Source of the DNA: an uncultured Clostridia bacterium
Lineage (GTDB): Bacteria; Bacillota_I; Bacilli_A; RF39; UBA660
Reading direction: 5' to 3'
Length of the DNA stretch: 37,352 bases
NCBI GenBank assembly: GCA_945871105.1
Contig: CAMBUO010000011.1
Location: forward strand, 1-37,352
In this document: positions 22,980 to 31,830 of the stretch, piece by piece
Layout: the number at the start of each line of letters is the position of its first letter
Numbering within the stretch: the first letter of the stretch is position 1
Position numbers and translations under genes: made by a program
The notes under the pieces: generated by a model
What the model was told of the DNA's origin: nothing
The model's input: the letters and a program-made list of their open reading frames with translations, nothing else
Database searches by the model: none

Positions 22980-23330
22980 TTAACTTCTAGTTAAAGTTTT
23001 TACTTTACTATTAGTTATATTTTCTTTAAGTGTATCTAATTCATAAATTTGGGCAATAATTATATCTCTTTTGGCTATTAGTTCTTGCTTTTTTTGATCA
23101 ATACATTCTACTGTCATATTAGATAAATTATTTTTAATTTCTTCTAAAGTAAAACCTAATTTTTTTAAATATTCTATTCTTTTAAATTGTTGTAACTCTT
23201 CGGCAGTATAATATCTATAGTTAGTATAATTATCAACATTAGATGGTTTCAATAAATTTATTTCATCATAATATCTAAGTGTTTTAACACTAAGACCGGT
23301 TAAAGCAGAGAATTCTCCTATTTTATACAT
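22980..23330 (-). CDS. MerR-family transcriptional regulator
   Basis: 116 aa from ATG 23330 (AAGGGGG upstream). The winged helix-turn-helix is clear: YKIGEFSALTGLSVKTLRYYDEINLLKPS (residues 2-30), then NYRYYTAEELQQFKRIEYLKKLGFTLEEIKNNL. The dimerisation helix (KKQELIAKRDIIIAQIYELDTLKENI) follows and the protein ends there. The large drug-binding domain found in BmrR or the one in TipAL is missing, so the inducer site is not evident. There are two promoters in front: a MerR-type one (23405-23435) and a consensus sigma-A one (23355-23383). It is adjacent to the ABC exporter, and three promoters in this region carry its presumed operator. Confidence 0.92.
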   Translation of the reverse strand: MYKIGEFSALTGLSVKTLRYYDEINLLKPSNVDNYTNYRYYTAEELQQFKRIEYLKKLGFTLEEIKNNLSNMTVECIDQKKQELIAKRDIIIAQIYELDTLKENITNSKVKTLTRS

Positions 23331-23354
23331 AATTACCCCCTTAAATTTAATGAC

Positions 23355-23383
23355 ATTATACACTTTTTTAAGAAAAATGTCAA
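23355..23383 (-). promoter_or_regulatory. Consensus sigma-A promoter of merR
   Basis: TTGACA (23378-23383), a 17-nt spacer and TATAAT (23355-23360), a perfect match. It starts transcription near 23348, about 18 nt before merR, and lies downstream of the MerR-type promoter, giving basal regulator supply. Confidence 0.88.
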
Positions 23384-23404
23384 CTTTACACTCCTTTCAC
23401 TATA

Positions 23405-23435
23405 ACTTTATCATTACAGTTAACTGGAGAGTCAA
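23405..23435 (-). promoter_or_regulatory. MerR-type promoter 1 (19-bp spacer) upstream of merR
   Basis: TTGACT (23430-23435), the same 19-nt spacer as promoter 2 (with palindrome CAGTTAACTG), and TAAAGT (23405-23410). Identity with promoter 2 over 25 bp (-35 plus spacer) supports autoregulation. It begins directly after dnaJ. Confidence 0.88.
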
Positions 23436-23448
23436 GTAATTTAAATTA

Positions 23449-24582
23449 CTATTTTTTATTAACAAAACGAGTAAATTTGTTATAAGTACTATCTTCTAAA
23501 TTGGTTGTTGATAATCTTTCAAATAATTCTTTTTGTTCTCTCGTTAATTTATCTGGTAAAACTACTTCAAAGATTAAATACATATCCCCTGTTCTTCCGG
23601 TTGAACTATTTTTAATACCTTTACCCTTTATTCTTTGTTTATCACCTGTATTAGTTCCACCTTTAACATTTAAAGTTACAACAGAATCAAGTGTTCTGAT
23701 ATCTTTTTTACAACCTAAAACGGCATCTGTTATCGTAATAGGAACAGTTAAATAAATATCATCTCCATCACGTTTAAAAAATTCATGTTCACTGACTTTA
23801 AATTCAATATATAAATCTCCTGCAGGGCCTCCGTTTAAACCAGCTTCGCCTTTACCAGGAACTCTTAAACGATTTCCTGTATCAATTCCACTTGGTATTT
23901 TAATAGTAATTGTACGATTATTTTTGATAGTTCCCTTTCCATTACAGGTACTACAACGTCTTTTAAATGTTTTTCCGGTTCCTCCACAATTAGAACAGGT
24001 TGTCTTAGATAAAAATGATCCTAATATAGTTCTTTGTTCGGAAGTAATTGTTCCTGATCCATGGCAAACATCACAGGTTTCTTCGTCATGACCACCTAAG
24101 CCATCACAATCAGGACAAGAAACACTTGTATCAAGACGAATATCCTTAGAACAACCAAATACAGCTTCTTCAAAAGTTAAATTCATGTGATATAAAACGT
24201 CTTCCCCTCGACTTTTACGACTTTGACGACTACTACCTCCACGACTAGAGAAACCAAATCCTCCACCAAACATACTTCCTAAAATATCATCTAAATCAGC
24301 ATCAAAGCCAGAGAAGTTAAAGCCACCTGCTCCAAAGCCTCCAGCACCACCATCACCATTAGCAAAAGCAGCATGACCAAATTGATCATATTGTTTCCTT
24401 TTATTTGGATCAGATAAAACAGCATAAGCTTCTTGCACTTCTTTGAATTTTGCTTCCGCATCTGGCTCTTTATTTAAATCAGGATGATATTTTTTTGCAA
24501 GTTTTCGAAAAGCACTTTTTATCTCATCGTCGGTTGCATTTTTATTTAAACCTAACACTTCATAATAATCTTTTTTATTCAT
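23449..24582 (-). CDS. dnaJ: Chaperone DnaJ (Hsp40)
   Basis: 377 aa, full-length type I DnaJ. The J domain (1-70) carries the HPD tripeptide in [11 protein letters not shown], followed by a Gly/Phe-rich linker ([16 protein letters not shown]...). The zinc-binding domain has four CxxCxGxG repeats ([32 protein letters not shown]), then the substrate-binding C-terminal domains. It stimulates DnaK ATPase and delivers unfolded proteins. It is the last gene of the heat-shock operon, 8 nt after the pepF stop codon. No clear terminator follows; a 14-bp palindrome at 23436-23449 lacks a T-run. Confidence 0.97.
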   Translation of the reverse strand: MNKKDYYEVLGLNKNATDDEIKSAFRKLAKKYHPDLNKEPDAEAKFKEVQEAYAVLSDPNKRKQYDQFGHAAFANGDGGAGGFGAGGFNFSGFDADLDDILGSMFGGGFGFSSRGGSSRQSRKSRGEDVLYHMNLTFEEAVFGCSKDIRLDTSVSCPDCDGLGGHDEETCDVCHGSGTITSEQRTILGSFLSKTTCSNCGGTGKTFKRRCSTCNGKGTIKNNRTITIKIPSGIDTGNRLRVPGKGEAGLNGGPAGDLYIEFKVSEHEFFKRDGDDIYLTVPITITDAVLGCKKDIRTLDSVVTLNVKGGTNTGDKQRIKGKGIKNSSTGRTGDMYLIFEVVLPDKLTREQKELFERLSTTNLEDSTYNKFTRFVNKK

Positions 24583-24590
24583 AATACTCC

Positions 24591-26384
24591 CTACTTTCTA
24601 TAAATATTTTGAAACTCCTTAATTGTTTCATCAAACATAGAAATTGCTTCTTCAATAAATTGAGGATTTTTAATATCAACATCACATACTAATAATTCAT
24701 CACTTGGATACATTGATCCACCTGTTTTTAAGAATTTTAAGTAATTATTAACTGCACTTTCTCCTTTAGTTTCAATATCATGAACTATTTTACAAGCAGC
24801 TGATAAACCAATTGCATATTTATAAACATAAAAATTATAATAGAAATGCGGTATTCTCTCCCATTCATATTGAATTAATTTATCACAAACAACTGATGAG
24901 CCAAAATATTTTTTAACTAATTGATAATAATTATTACATAAGTAATCACTAGTTAAAATAATACCCTTTTCATGACTTGCATACATATCTCTTTCAAACT
25001 CAGCAAACATAGTTTGACGGAAAATAGTTCCTTTAAATAGTTCCAATAATTTATTTAATAAATATAACTTCTCTTTTTTATCATCTGTTTGTTTTAATAA
25101 ATATTTAATTAACAATAATTCATTAACGGTTGATGCTACTTCGGCTACAAATATCTTATAACTTGAAGTATTATAGGGATTATTTTGACAAGAATACAAA
25201 GTATGCATAGAATGACCTAATTCATGAGCAAGTGTTGTAACATCATTATACTTACCCTCAAAATTTAATAATATATAAGGATTAGTATCATAAAAGCCAC
25301 TTGAATAAGCTCCTCCGCGTTTGCCTTTATTATTATAAATATCAATATAACGATTAGCAAAAGCTTTTTTTAAGTTAGCTTGATAGTCCGTTCCTAAAAT
25401 ACTTAAAGCTTCAAGAACTATATTTTTAGCTTCATCAAAAGTATAATTTTTGTCAATATCCGAAACCATATTAGCATAAATATCATAAAGATGTAATTTT
25501 TCAACACCTAATACTTCTTTTTTTAAATCATAATATTTATATAAGATATCTAAATGATTATTAACCGTTGAAATTAAATTATTATAAACAGTTAAATCAA
25601 TGTTATCATGATATAAACTAGCTTCAATACTTGAATTATAATGTTTTAATTGACTAATTTTTGAAACTGATTCAATATTAAGACGAAAAGTATCGGCTAA
25701 AGTATTTTTATACTTAGCATAAGTTTTAAATAATAATTGAAATGCTTTTTGACGTACTTTTCGATCAGGTGATTCAATAAATTTACTATAATTGCTCTCG
25801 GTAAATTCTTCTTTTTGGGAATCAACAACAATACTACCAAAAGTAAGATCAGAATCTGTTAAAGATTCATATATAGTTTCAGCACTATCTAAAGAAACAC
25901 TTAAAGTATTCATTATTTTTTCTTCTTTTTCGGTTAAAGTATGTTTTTTATAACGATATAAGTTTTCTAAATTAAAGCGATATTTTTCTAAACCTGGTTC
26001 TTCTTGCAAAAATTTTTCAATCAAAGAAAAATTACCTTTTAGAAGTTCTGGATCAACAAAAGCCATAGCTTCTCCATATTTAACCATCAAGTTATCGACC
26101 ATACCTAATAATTCTTTAGATCTAGCATTAGTTGTATCAACATCAAAATTTAAATGGGCATAATAATATAATCGATATAGTTTTCTTTCTAACTTATCAG
26201 ATAGTACTAAAAAATTAAGTAATGTTTGGCTATTATCTAATAAATGATTTTTATAATCATTAATTTCTTGCATTTCTTCTAAAAAATTATCGTAGTCTTG
26301 CAAAAAATCAGTTTCATTTAAATATATTGGTGTTAAATCCCAAGTATCTTCTTCTTTAATTTCACATCTTTTTCTTTGTTTCAT
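24591..26384 (-). CDS. pepF: Oligoendopeptidase F (M3 zinc peptidase)
   Basis: 597 aa. The zinc motif [12 protein letters not shown] (about residues 386-397) is preceded by the family string [20 protein letters not shown] Glu ligand further on fits [14 protein letters not shown]. PepF cleaves short peptides in the cytoplasm. ATG 26384 has GAGGAG upstream. It is inserted between dnaK and dnaJ, so it is probably heat-shock co-expressed and could clear peptides from protein breakdown. That link is inference. A strong hairpin separates it from dnaK. Confidence 0.94.
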   Translation of the reverse strand: MKQRKRCEIKEEDTWDLTPIYLNETDFLQDYDNFLEEMQEINDYKNHLLDNSQTLLNFLVLSDKLERKLYRLYYYAHLNFDVDTTNARSKELLGMVDNLMVKYGEAMAFVDPELLKGNFSLIEKFLQEEPGLEKYRFNLENLYRYKKHTLTEKEEKIMNTLSVSLDSAETIYESLTDSDLTFGSIVVDSQKEEFTESNYSKFIESPDRKVRQKAFQLLFKTYAKYKNTLADTFRLNIESVSKISQLKHYNSSIEASLYHDNIDLTVYNNLISTVNNHLDILYKYYDLKKEVLGVEKLHLYDIYANMVSDIDKNYTFDEAKNIVLEALSILGTDYQANLKKAFANRYIDIYNNKGKRGGAYSSGFYDTNPYILLNFEGKYNDVTTLAHELGHSMHTLYSCQNNPYNTSSYKIFVAEVASTVNELLLIKYLLKQTDDKKEKLYLLNKLLELFKGTIFRQTMFAEFERDMYASHEKGIILTSDYLCNNYYQLVKKYFGSSVVCDKLIQYEWERIPHFYYNFYVYKYAIGLSAACKIVHDIETKGESAVNNYLKFLKTGGSMYPSDELLVCDVDIKNPQFIEEAISMFDETIKEFQNIYRK

Positions 26385-26405
26385 TAAATCTCCTCATTTA
26401 TTTAA

Positions 26406-26433
26406 GGAAAGTCCTAGAAAATCTAGGACTTCC
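26406..26433 (-). terminator. Strong hairpin between dnaK and pepF without a T-run
   Basis: A 10-bp perfect stem (26409-26418 with 26422-26431, 3-nt loop), with flanking GG/CC pairs. On the minus strand only TCCTTAAAT follows, so it is a poor terminator and may instead be an mRNA-stability or partial attenuation element giving more DnaK than PepF and DnaJ. Confidence 0.6.
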
Positions 26434-26439
26434 AAATTA

Positions 26440-28269
<1,830 letters not shown>

Positions 28270-28284
28270 CTATCATCCTCTCTT

Positions 28285-28566
28285 TTATTTATTTTTAACT
28301 TTTGACTTTTCAGGTGCCATAACCTCATTTTCTTTATGTAATCCCTCAATAATATAAGTAAATGCCTTTGCTTTACCTTCATTATCAAGTTTTTCATATC
28401 TTTCTTTAAAACAGTTATAAACTATTTCATCTTTAGTTTCCATATATTTCATAAAGTAATAATAACAATATGCTTCATCACTTTTTAAAAAATCATTAAT
28501 TTGATTTAAATTAGTTTTCATAGTGTTTAAAACTAATTTTTGAGTTTCAATTTCTTCTTTTTTCAT
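28285..28566 (-). CDS. Small helical protein between grpE and dnaK, unknown
   Basis: 93 aa from ATG 28566 (a GTG at 28584 would overlap the end of grpE but has no ribosome site). It is predicted nearly all-helical and soluble: EEIETQKLVLNTMKTNLNQINDFLKSDEAYCYYYFMKYMETKDEIVYNCF, then KAKAFTYIIEGLHKENEVMAPEKSKVKNK. I do not recognise it, and the usual grpE-dnaK operon has nothing here. Tight spacing (10 nt to grpE, 18 nt to dnaK) shows it is expressed with the chaperones, so a role in stress response is possible. Confidence 0.7.
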   Translation of the reverse strand: MKKEEIETQKLVLNTMKTNLNQINDFLKSDEAYCYYYFMKYMETKDEIVYNCFKERYEKLDNEGKAKAFTYIIEGLHKENEVMAPEKSKVKNK

Positions 28567-28576
28567 TATTATCTTT

Positions 28577-29173
28577 CTATTCACTTACTTTAACTAAAGC
28601 TGGTCTTATCATTTTATCTTTTAACATATAACCTTTTTGTAATACTTCAACAACCATTCCAGAATCAACTCCATCAACTTTAGTTGTCATTAAAGCTTGC
28701 TCAAAGTTATGATCAAATGGTTTATTTAAACATTCAATTTCCGTAACTTCAAATTTTTTTAAAACTTCAACTAAATGTGTATAAATCATTTTAAAACCTT
28801 CTAAAAACTTTGATAATTCATCACTTAAATTTGTATCATCTAACTTAATAGCTCTTTCAAAGTTATCAACCATTGGTAATAGTTCTAAAACTAAATCCAT
28901 ATTGGAATACTTTAACATACTACTAACTTCTGTCTCTTTTCTTTTCCGATAATTAGCAAACTCAGCTTGACTATATAAAACTTTATTTAAAAGTTCATTA
29001 TTTTTATTTTTAAGTTCTTCTATTTCTTTAAGTAATTTATCATCTGAATTTTTCTTAAATAATTTCTTTTCTTTCTTATCCTTATTTTCTTCTTTTATAT
29101 TTTCTTTTCTTTCTTCTTGTTGAAAATTTTCTTCTTTTTCAGTAGTTTCTTCTACTTTTTTTTCTTCTTCCAC
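28577..29173 (-). CDS. grpE: Nucleotide exchange factor GrpE
   Basis: 198 aa. A long, highly charged N-terminal extension (about 1-45) precedes the coiled-coil dimer stalk (KEIEELKNKNNELLNKVLYSQAEFANYRKRKETE) and the C-terminal beta-domain. The latter carries the family strings LLPMVDNFERAI, FDHNFEQALMTTKVDG, VVEVLQKGYMLKDKMIRPALVKVSE. It releases ADP from DnaK. It starts 4 nt after hrcA. Confidence 0.96.
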   Translation of the reverse strand: MEEEKKVEETTEKEENFQQEERKENIKEENKDKKEKKLFKKNSDDKLLKEIEELKNKNNELLNKVLYSQAEFANYRKRKETEVSSMLKYSNMDLVLELLPMVDNFERAIKLDDTNLSDELSKFLEGFKMIYTHLVEVLKKFEVTEIECLNKPFDHNFEQALMTTKVDGVDSGMVVEVLQKGYMLKDKMIRPALVKVSE

Positions 29174-29177
29174 ATTA

Positions 29178-30191
29178 TCACCTTTCTATCTGTTTTTTAA
29201 TATAATCAAGTAAATTAACTACTTTACTATATTCCATTCTCTTTGGTCCTACAATAGCAATCGTTCCTTCATCTTTATTGGTTTTATAATTGGTCTTAAT
29301 AACCGTTACATCCGGATCAACACCATTTTCATTACCAATATAGACTTCTATATCTTTGGAATTTTCTCCACTTTGATTATTTTTTTCTTCTAATTCATCA
29401 ATTTTTTCTAAGATATTTTCATCATCTAATTTGGAAAAAATACTTTTTACTTTACCTAAATCATTAAACTCTTGATGTTTTAAAATATTGTTTTTACCAA
29501 CAACATTTATATTTTTACTAGAAATATCTGTAAATACATCATAAAAAGCATTATATAAAACTTCATGTTGTTTAACATATTTAGCAATAATTGGTTTAAT
29601 TTCAAATTCTAGTTTAGCACTTACTTCATCAATTGGTGTTCCAATAATCAATTCATTAATTAATTTAACTGTTTTTTTAACTTCTTCTAAACTAACTCCA
29701 TGAAGTTCAACATCTTTATGCTCAACATATCCTTGATCAGTTACCACAATAACAATAACTACGTCATTATTAATTGGAACAACACTAATTTCTTTTAATT
29801 TATTTTCATGACTTTTAGTATCAAGAACAATTGATGTATATGAAGTCATATCTGAAATTAATTCTAAACTTTTATTTAAAACATCACTTAATTCTAGTTG
29901 ACTATTATTAAATATAGTTTGTAATTTAAAAACATCTTCCCCATTTAATTCCTTAAGTTCCATTAAGTTATCAACATAATAACGATAACCTTTTTCACTT
30001 GGAACTCTACCCGATGAGGTATGGGTTTTTTCTAATAATCCTAATTCTTCTAATTCTACCATTTCATTACGAACTGTTGCACTAGAACAATTAAGTCTAT
30101 CACAAATCAACTTTGAACCAACCGGTTTTGCAAGTTTAATGTATTCCATGACAATAAGTTTTAATATTTCTTCTTGTCTTTTTGTTAACAT
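29178..30191 (-). CDS. hrcA: Heat-shock repressor HrcA
   Basis: 337 aa. The N-terminal winged helix (RQEEILKLIVMEYIKLAKPVGSKLICDRLNCSSATVRNEMVELEELGLLEKTHTSSGRVPSEKGYRYYVD, residues 5-74) is diagnostic. The GAF-like middle and C-terminal parts follow. It represses its own operon by binding the CIRCE element. ATG 30191 is preceded by GGAGG. It is first gene of hrcA-grpE-orf93-dnaK-pepF-dnaJ. Confidence 0.97.
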   Translation of the reverse strand: MLTKRQEEILKLIVMEYIKLAKPVGSKLICDRLNCSSATVRNEMVELEELGLLEKTHTSSGRVPSEKGYRYYVDNLMELKELNGEDVFKLQTIFNNSQLELSDVLNKSLELISDMTSYTSIVLDTKSHENKLKEISVVPINNDVVIVIVVTDQGYVEHKDVELHGVSLEEVKKTVKLINELIIGTPIDEVSAKLEFEIKPIIAKYVKQHEVLYNAFYDVFTDISSKNINVVGKNNILKHQEFNDLGKVKSIFSKLDDENILEKIDELEEKNNQSGENSKDIEVYIGNENGVDPDVTVIKTNYKTNKDEGTIAIVGPKRMEYSKVVNLLDYIKKQIER

Positions 30192-30200
30192 ATTTCCTCC

Positions 30201-30227
30201 ATAGCACTCTATTTTCTCGATTGCTAC
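30201..30227. promoter_or_regulatory. Second, imperfect CIRCE element near the hrcA start
   Basis: ATAGCACTC, 9 nt, GATTGCTAC. This matches CIRCE (TTAGCACTC-N9-GAGTGCTAA) at 8 of 9 and 7 of 9 arm positions with the canonical spacing. It sits at about the transcription start, before the GGAGG of hrcA. Confidence 0.75.
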
Positions 30228-30231
30228 TTAC

Positions 30232-30260
30232 ATTATATTATTATATTTAGCACTTGTCAA
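30232..30260 (-). promoter_or_regulatory. Consensus sigma-A promoter of the hrcA operon
   Basis: TTGACA (30255-30260), a 17-nt spacer and TATAAT (30232-30237). The -35 lies within the upstream CIRCE-like repeat, so HrcA binding would block RNA polymerase. Confidence 0.9.
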
Positions 30261-30274
30261 TATATGAGTGCTAA
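30247..30274. promoter_or_regulatory. First CIRCE element, 28 bp
   Basis: TTAGCACTT, 10 nt, GAGTGCTAA. The right arm is perfect and the left arm has one mismatch. The spacer is 10 nt instead of the canonical 9. Confidence 0.85.
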
Positions 30275-30287
30275 TTTTTTAAAATTT

Positions 30288-30312
30288 TAAAAAAAGTAGT
30301 AAAAACTACTTT
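30288..30312 (-). terminator. Terminator of the nagZ-like gene
   Basis: An 8-bp stem (AAAGTAGT 30293-30300, ACTACTTT 30305-30312; 4-nt loop) followed by T on the minus strand. The gene's TAG stop codon is in the stem. Confidence 0.8.
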
Positions 30313-31487
30313 AAATTATAATCTTCTAATACTTTTAAATGACTATTACTACCTAAATAACTCTTATTAAGAGATTGAAAATTAGTTAAATATTTTTCTT
30401 TAACTTTTAAAATTCTAATAACTGCTTTATTAATTAATTCTTCTTCGATACTACCATCATTAACCAAGGATTCAACTATATCAATAGCTTTTGCTAAATC
30501 ATTTGGCATAATAAACATATCAACACCTGCTTTAATACCTAATTCATATATTTCTGGTTCTGTATAATTATTTGTTAAAGCTTTCATATTAATAGCATCT
30601 GTTACAACAATTCCATGATACCCTAGCTCATCTCTTAATAAATCCGTAATAATTTTTTTATTTAAAGATGAAGGAATATTATCATTTGTTAAATTAGGAT
30701 AATTAACATGACCTACCATCATAACTTCAGCTTTGTTTTGAATAGCTTCCATAAAGGGAATTAATTCCATCTTTAATAATTCTTCTTTTGTTTTCTCTAT
30801 AACTGGTAAATTTAAATGACTATCAACAGTTGTATTAGCAATACCTGGAAAATGTTTATAAACTGGTATTACACCCGTATCTAAAATACCTTTACCTATA
30901 TTTAAACCAACTTGTTTAACAATTAAAGGATCAAAACTAATAATTCTTTTCTTTAAACTTGAAGTTTCATAATTTCCTGTATCTAAAACTGGTCCATAAA
31001 CCATATTAATACCTAAGCTTTTAACTTCTTCCCCGATTATTTTTCCTATTTTATAAGATAAATTATCATCATTAATAGAACCAATTGTAAACATATCCGG
31101 AATATCAGTAACTGAAACATCAGTTAAAGATTTTAATCTTTGAACTTTCCCACCTTCTTCATCAATAGCTATAAACATTGGAATAGAAACTGCATTATGA
31201 ATATTTTCGATCAAAATTTTTGTTTCTTCATAAGTTGAAATATTATAATTCATAACAATAAAACCACCTGGCTTATTCTTAGATAAAATATCATATAATT
31301 TATTATCAAACTTGGTTGTATTGTAACTTATAACAAACATTTGCCCAATTTTTTCTCTTAAAGAAAGAGATTCTACTTTTTTTAAAACCTTTTCATTTAA
31401 TAACTCTGTTTCCGAAACTTCAACTTCTTTATTTTCTTGTTTATTTTCAACTGAACAACCACTTAATAATAATAAAATTATCATCAA
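30306..31487 (-). CDS. nagZ: Glycoside hydrolase family 3 lipoprotein (NagZ-like beta-N-acetylhexosaminidase)
   Basis: About 393 aa or slightly more. A lipobox LLSGC follows a hydrophobic stretch, so it is lipid-anchored outside. The GH3 barrel includes LREKIGQMFVISY, FIAIDEEGGKVQRLKS (about 106-121), PVYKHFPGIANTTVDSH (the His and Asp characteristic of NagZ-type catalysis) and YHGIVVTDAINMKAL (nucleophile Asp). It removes GlcNAc from cell-wall fragments. The given start (TTG 31487, next ATG 31484) leaves a signal peptide without a basic start and no ribosome site. An AGGAG at 31514-31518 instead points to in-frame AUU codons at 31508 or 31505, adding (I)IKKYIFL. The window copy is not linked to other recycling genes. 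Confidence 0.9.
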   Translation of the reverse strand: MMIILLLLSGCSVENKQENKEVEVSETELLNEKVLKKVESLSLREKIGQMFVISYNTTKFDNKLYDILSKNKPGGFIVMNYNISTYEETKILIENIHNAVSIPMFIAIDEEGGKVQRLKSLTDVSVTDIPDMFTIGSINDDNLSYKIGKIIGEEVKSLGINMVYGPVLDTGNYETSSLKKRIISFDPLIVKQVGLNIGKGILDTGVIPVYKHFPGIANTTVDSHLNLPVIEKTKEELLKMELIPFMEAIQNKAEVMMVGHVNYPNLTNDNIPSSLNKKIITDLLRDELGYHGIVVTDAINMKALTNNYTEPEIYELGIKAGVDMFIMPNDLAKAIDIVESLVNDGSIEEELINKAVIRILKVKEKYLTNFQSLNKSYLGSNSHLKVLEDYNLK

Positions 31488-31551
31488 AAATATATATTTT
31501 TTAATAATATCATCTCCTAATATAATATTAACATATTTTTTTAATTTATAA

Positions 31552-31580
31552 TTTAAAAGAATACTAAATATTCTTTTAAA
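31552..31580 (-). terminator. Hairpin after the EsaB-like gene
   Basis: Perfect 12-bp arms (31552-31563 and 31569-31580, 5-nt loop), overlapping the stop codon of the EsaB-like gene. The following sequence on the minus strand is A-rich with no long T-run, so termination efficiency is uncertain. Confidence 0.6.
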
Positions 31581-31830
31581 CTAAAATTAACTTAGTTCCA
31601 TTTAAGATATTAGCATCCTTCATATTTAAATTTAAATCATATATCCTACAAGTATCACTATTCATTAAAGCATGATTAACACTAACAGGATAAGCTCCAT
31701 CAGATAACTCATTAATAGCTTTTACTAGTAACAAAATAACATTTCCCACTTTTTTATTAGCTGGGATAAATAAATCATATTTAATATCTAATTCCGGAAC
31801 ATAAACTTCAACTAATACTTTATGTTTCAT
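31576..31830 (-). CDS. EsaB/YukD-like ubiquitin-fold type VII secretion protein
   Basis: 84 aa, small beta-grasp protein: VLVEVYVPELDIKYDLFIPANKKVGNVILLLVKAINEL and the end SDTCRIYDLNLNMKDANILNGTKLILV match the YukD/EsaB ubiquitin-like family. In Firmicute type VII systems it is needed for secretion, apparently as a regulator rather than a substrate. Its ATG overlaps the essC stop by one base (TAATG), so it is coupled to essC. The order essC then esaB is reversed compared with the Bacillus and Staphylococcus loci. Confidence 0.85.
   Translation of the reverse strand: MKHKVLVEVYVPELDIKYDLFIPANKKVGNVILLLVKAINELSDGAYPVSVNHALMNSDTCRIYDLNLNMKDANILNGTKLILV

Noticed and set aside
22745-23330. merR and orf77 as one gene split by a frameshift
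   Set aside because: The MerR end is clean and orf77 does not resemble a known MerR effector domain; two separate genes fit better without further evidence.
23348-23395. 15-codon TTG-started leader peptide before merR
   Set aside because: It overlaps the consensus sigma-A promoter, and its sequence has no regulatory run of codons; probably chance.
23501-23755. Open frame on the plus strand opposite dnaJ
   Set aside because: Antisense shadow of the DnaJ C-terminal domain, no promoter or ribosome site.
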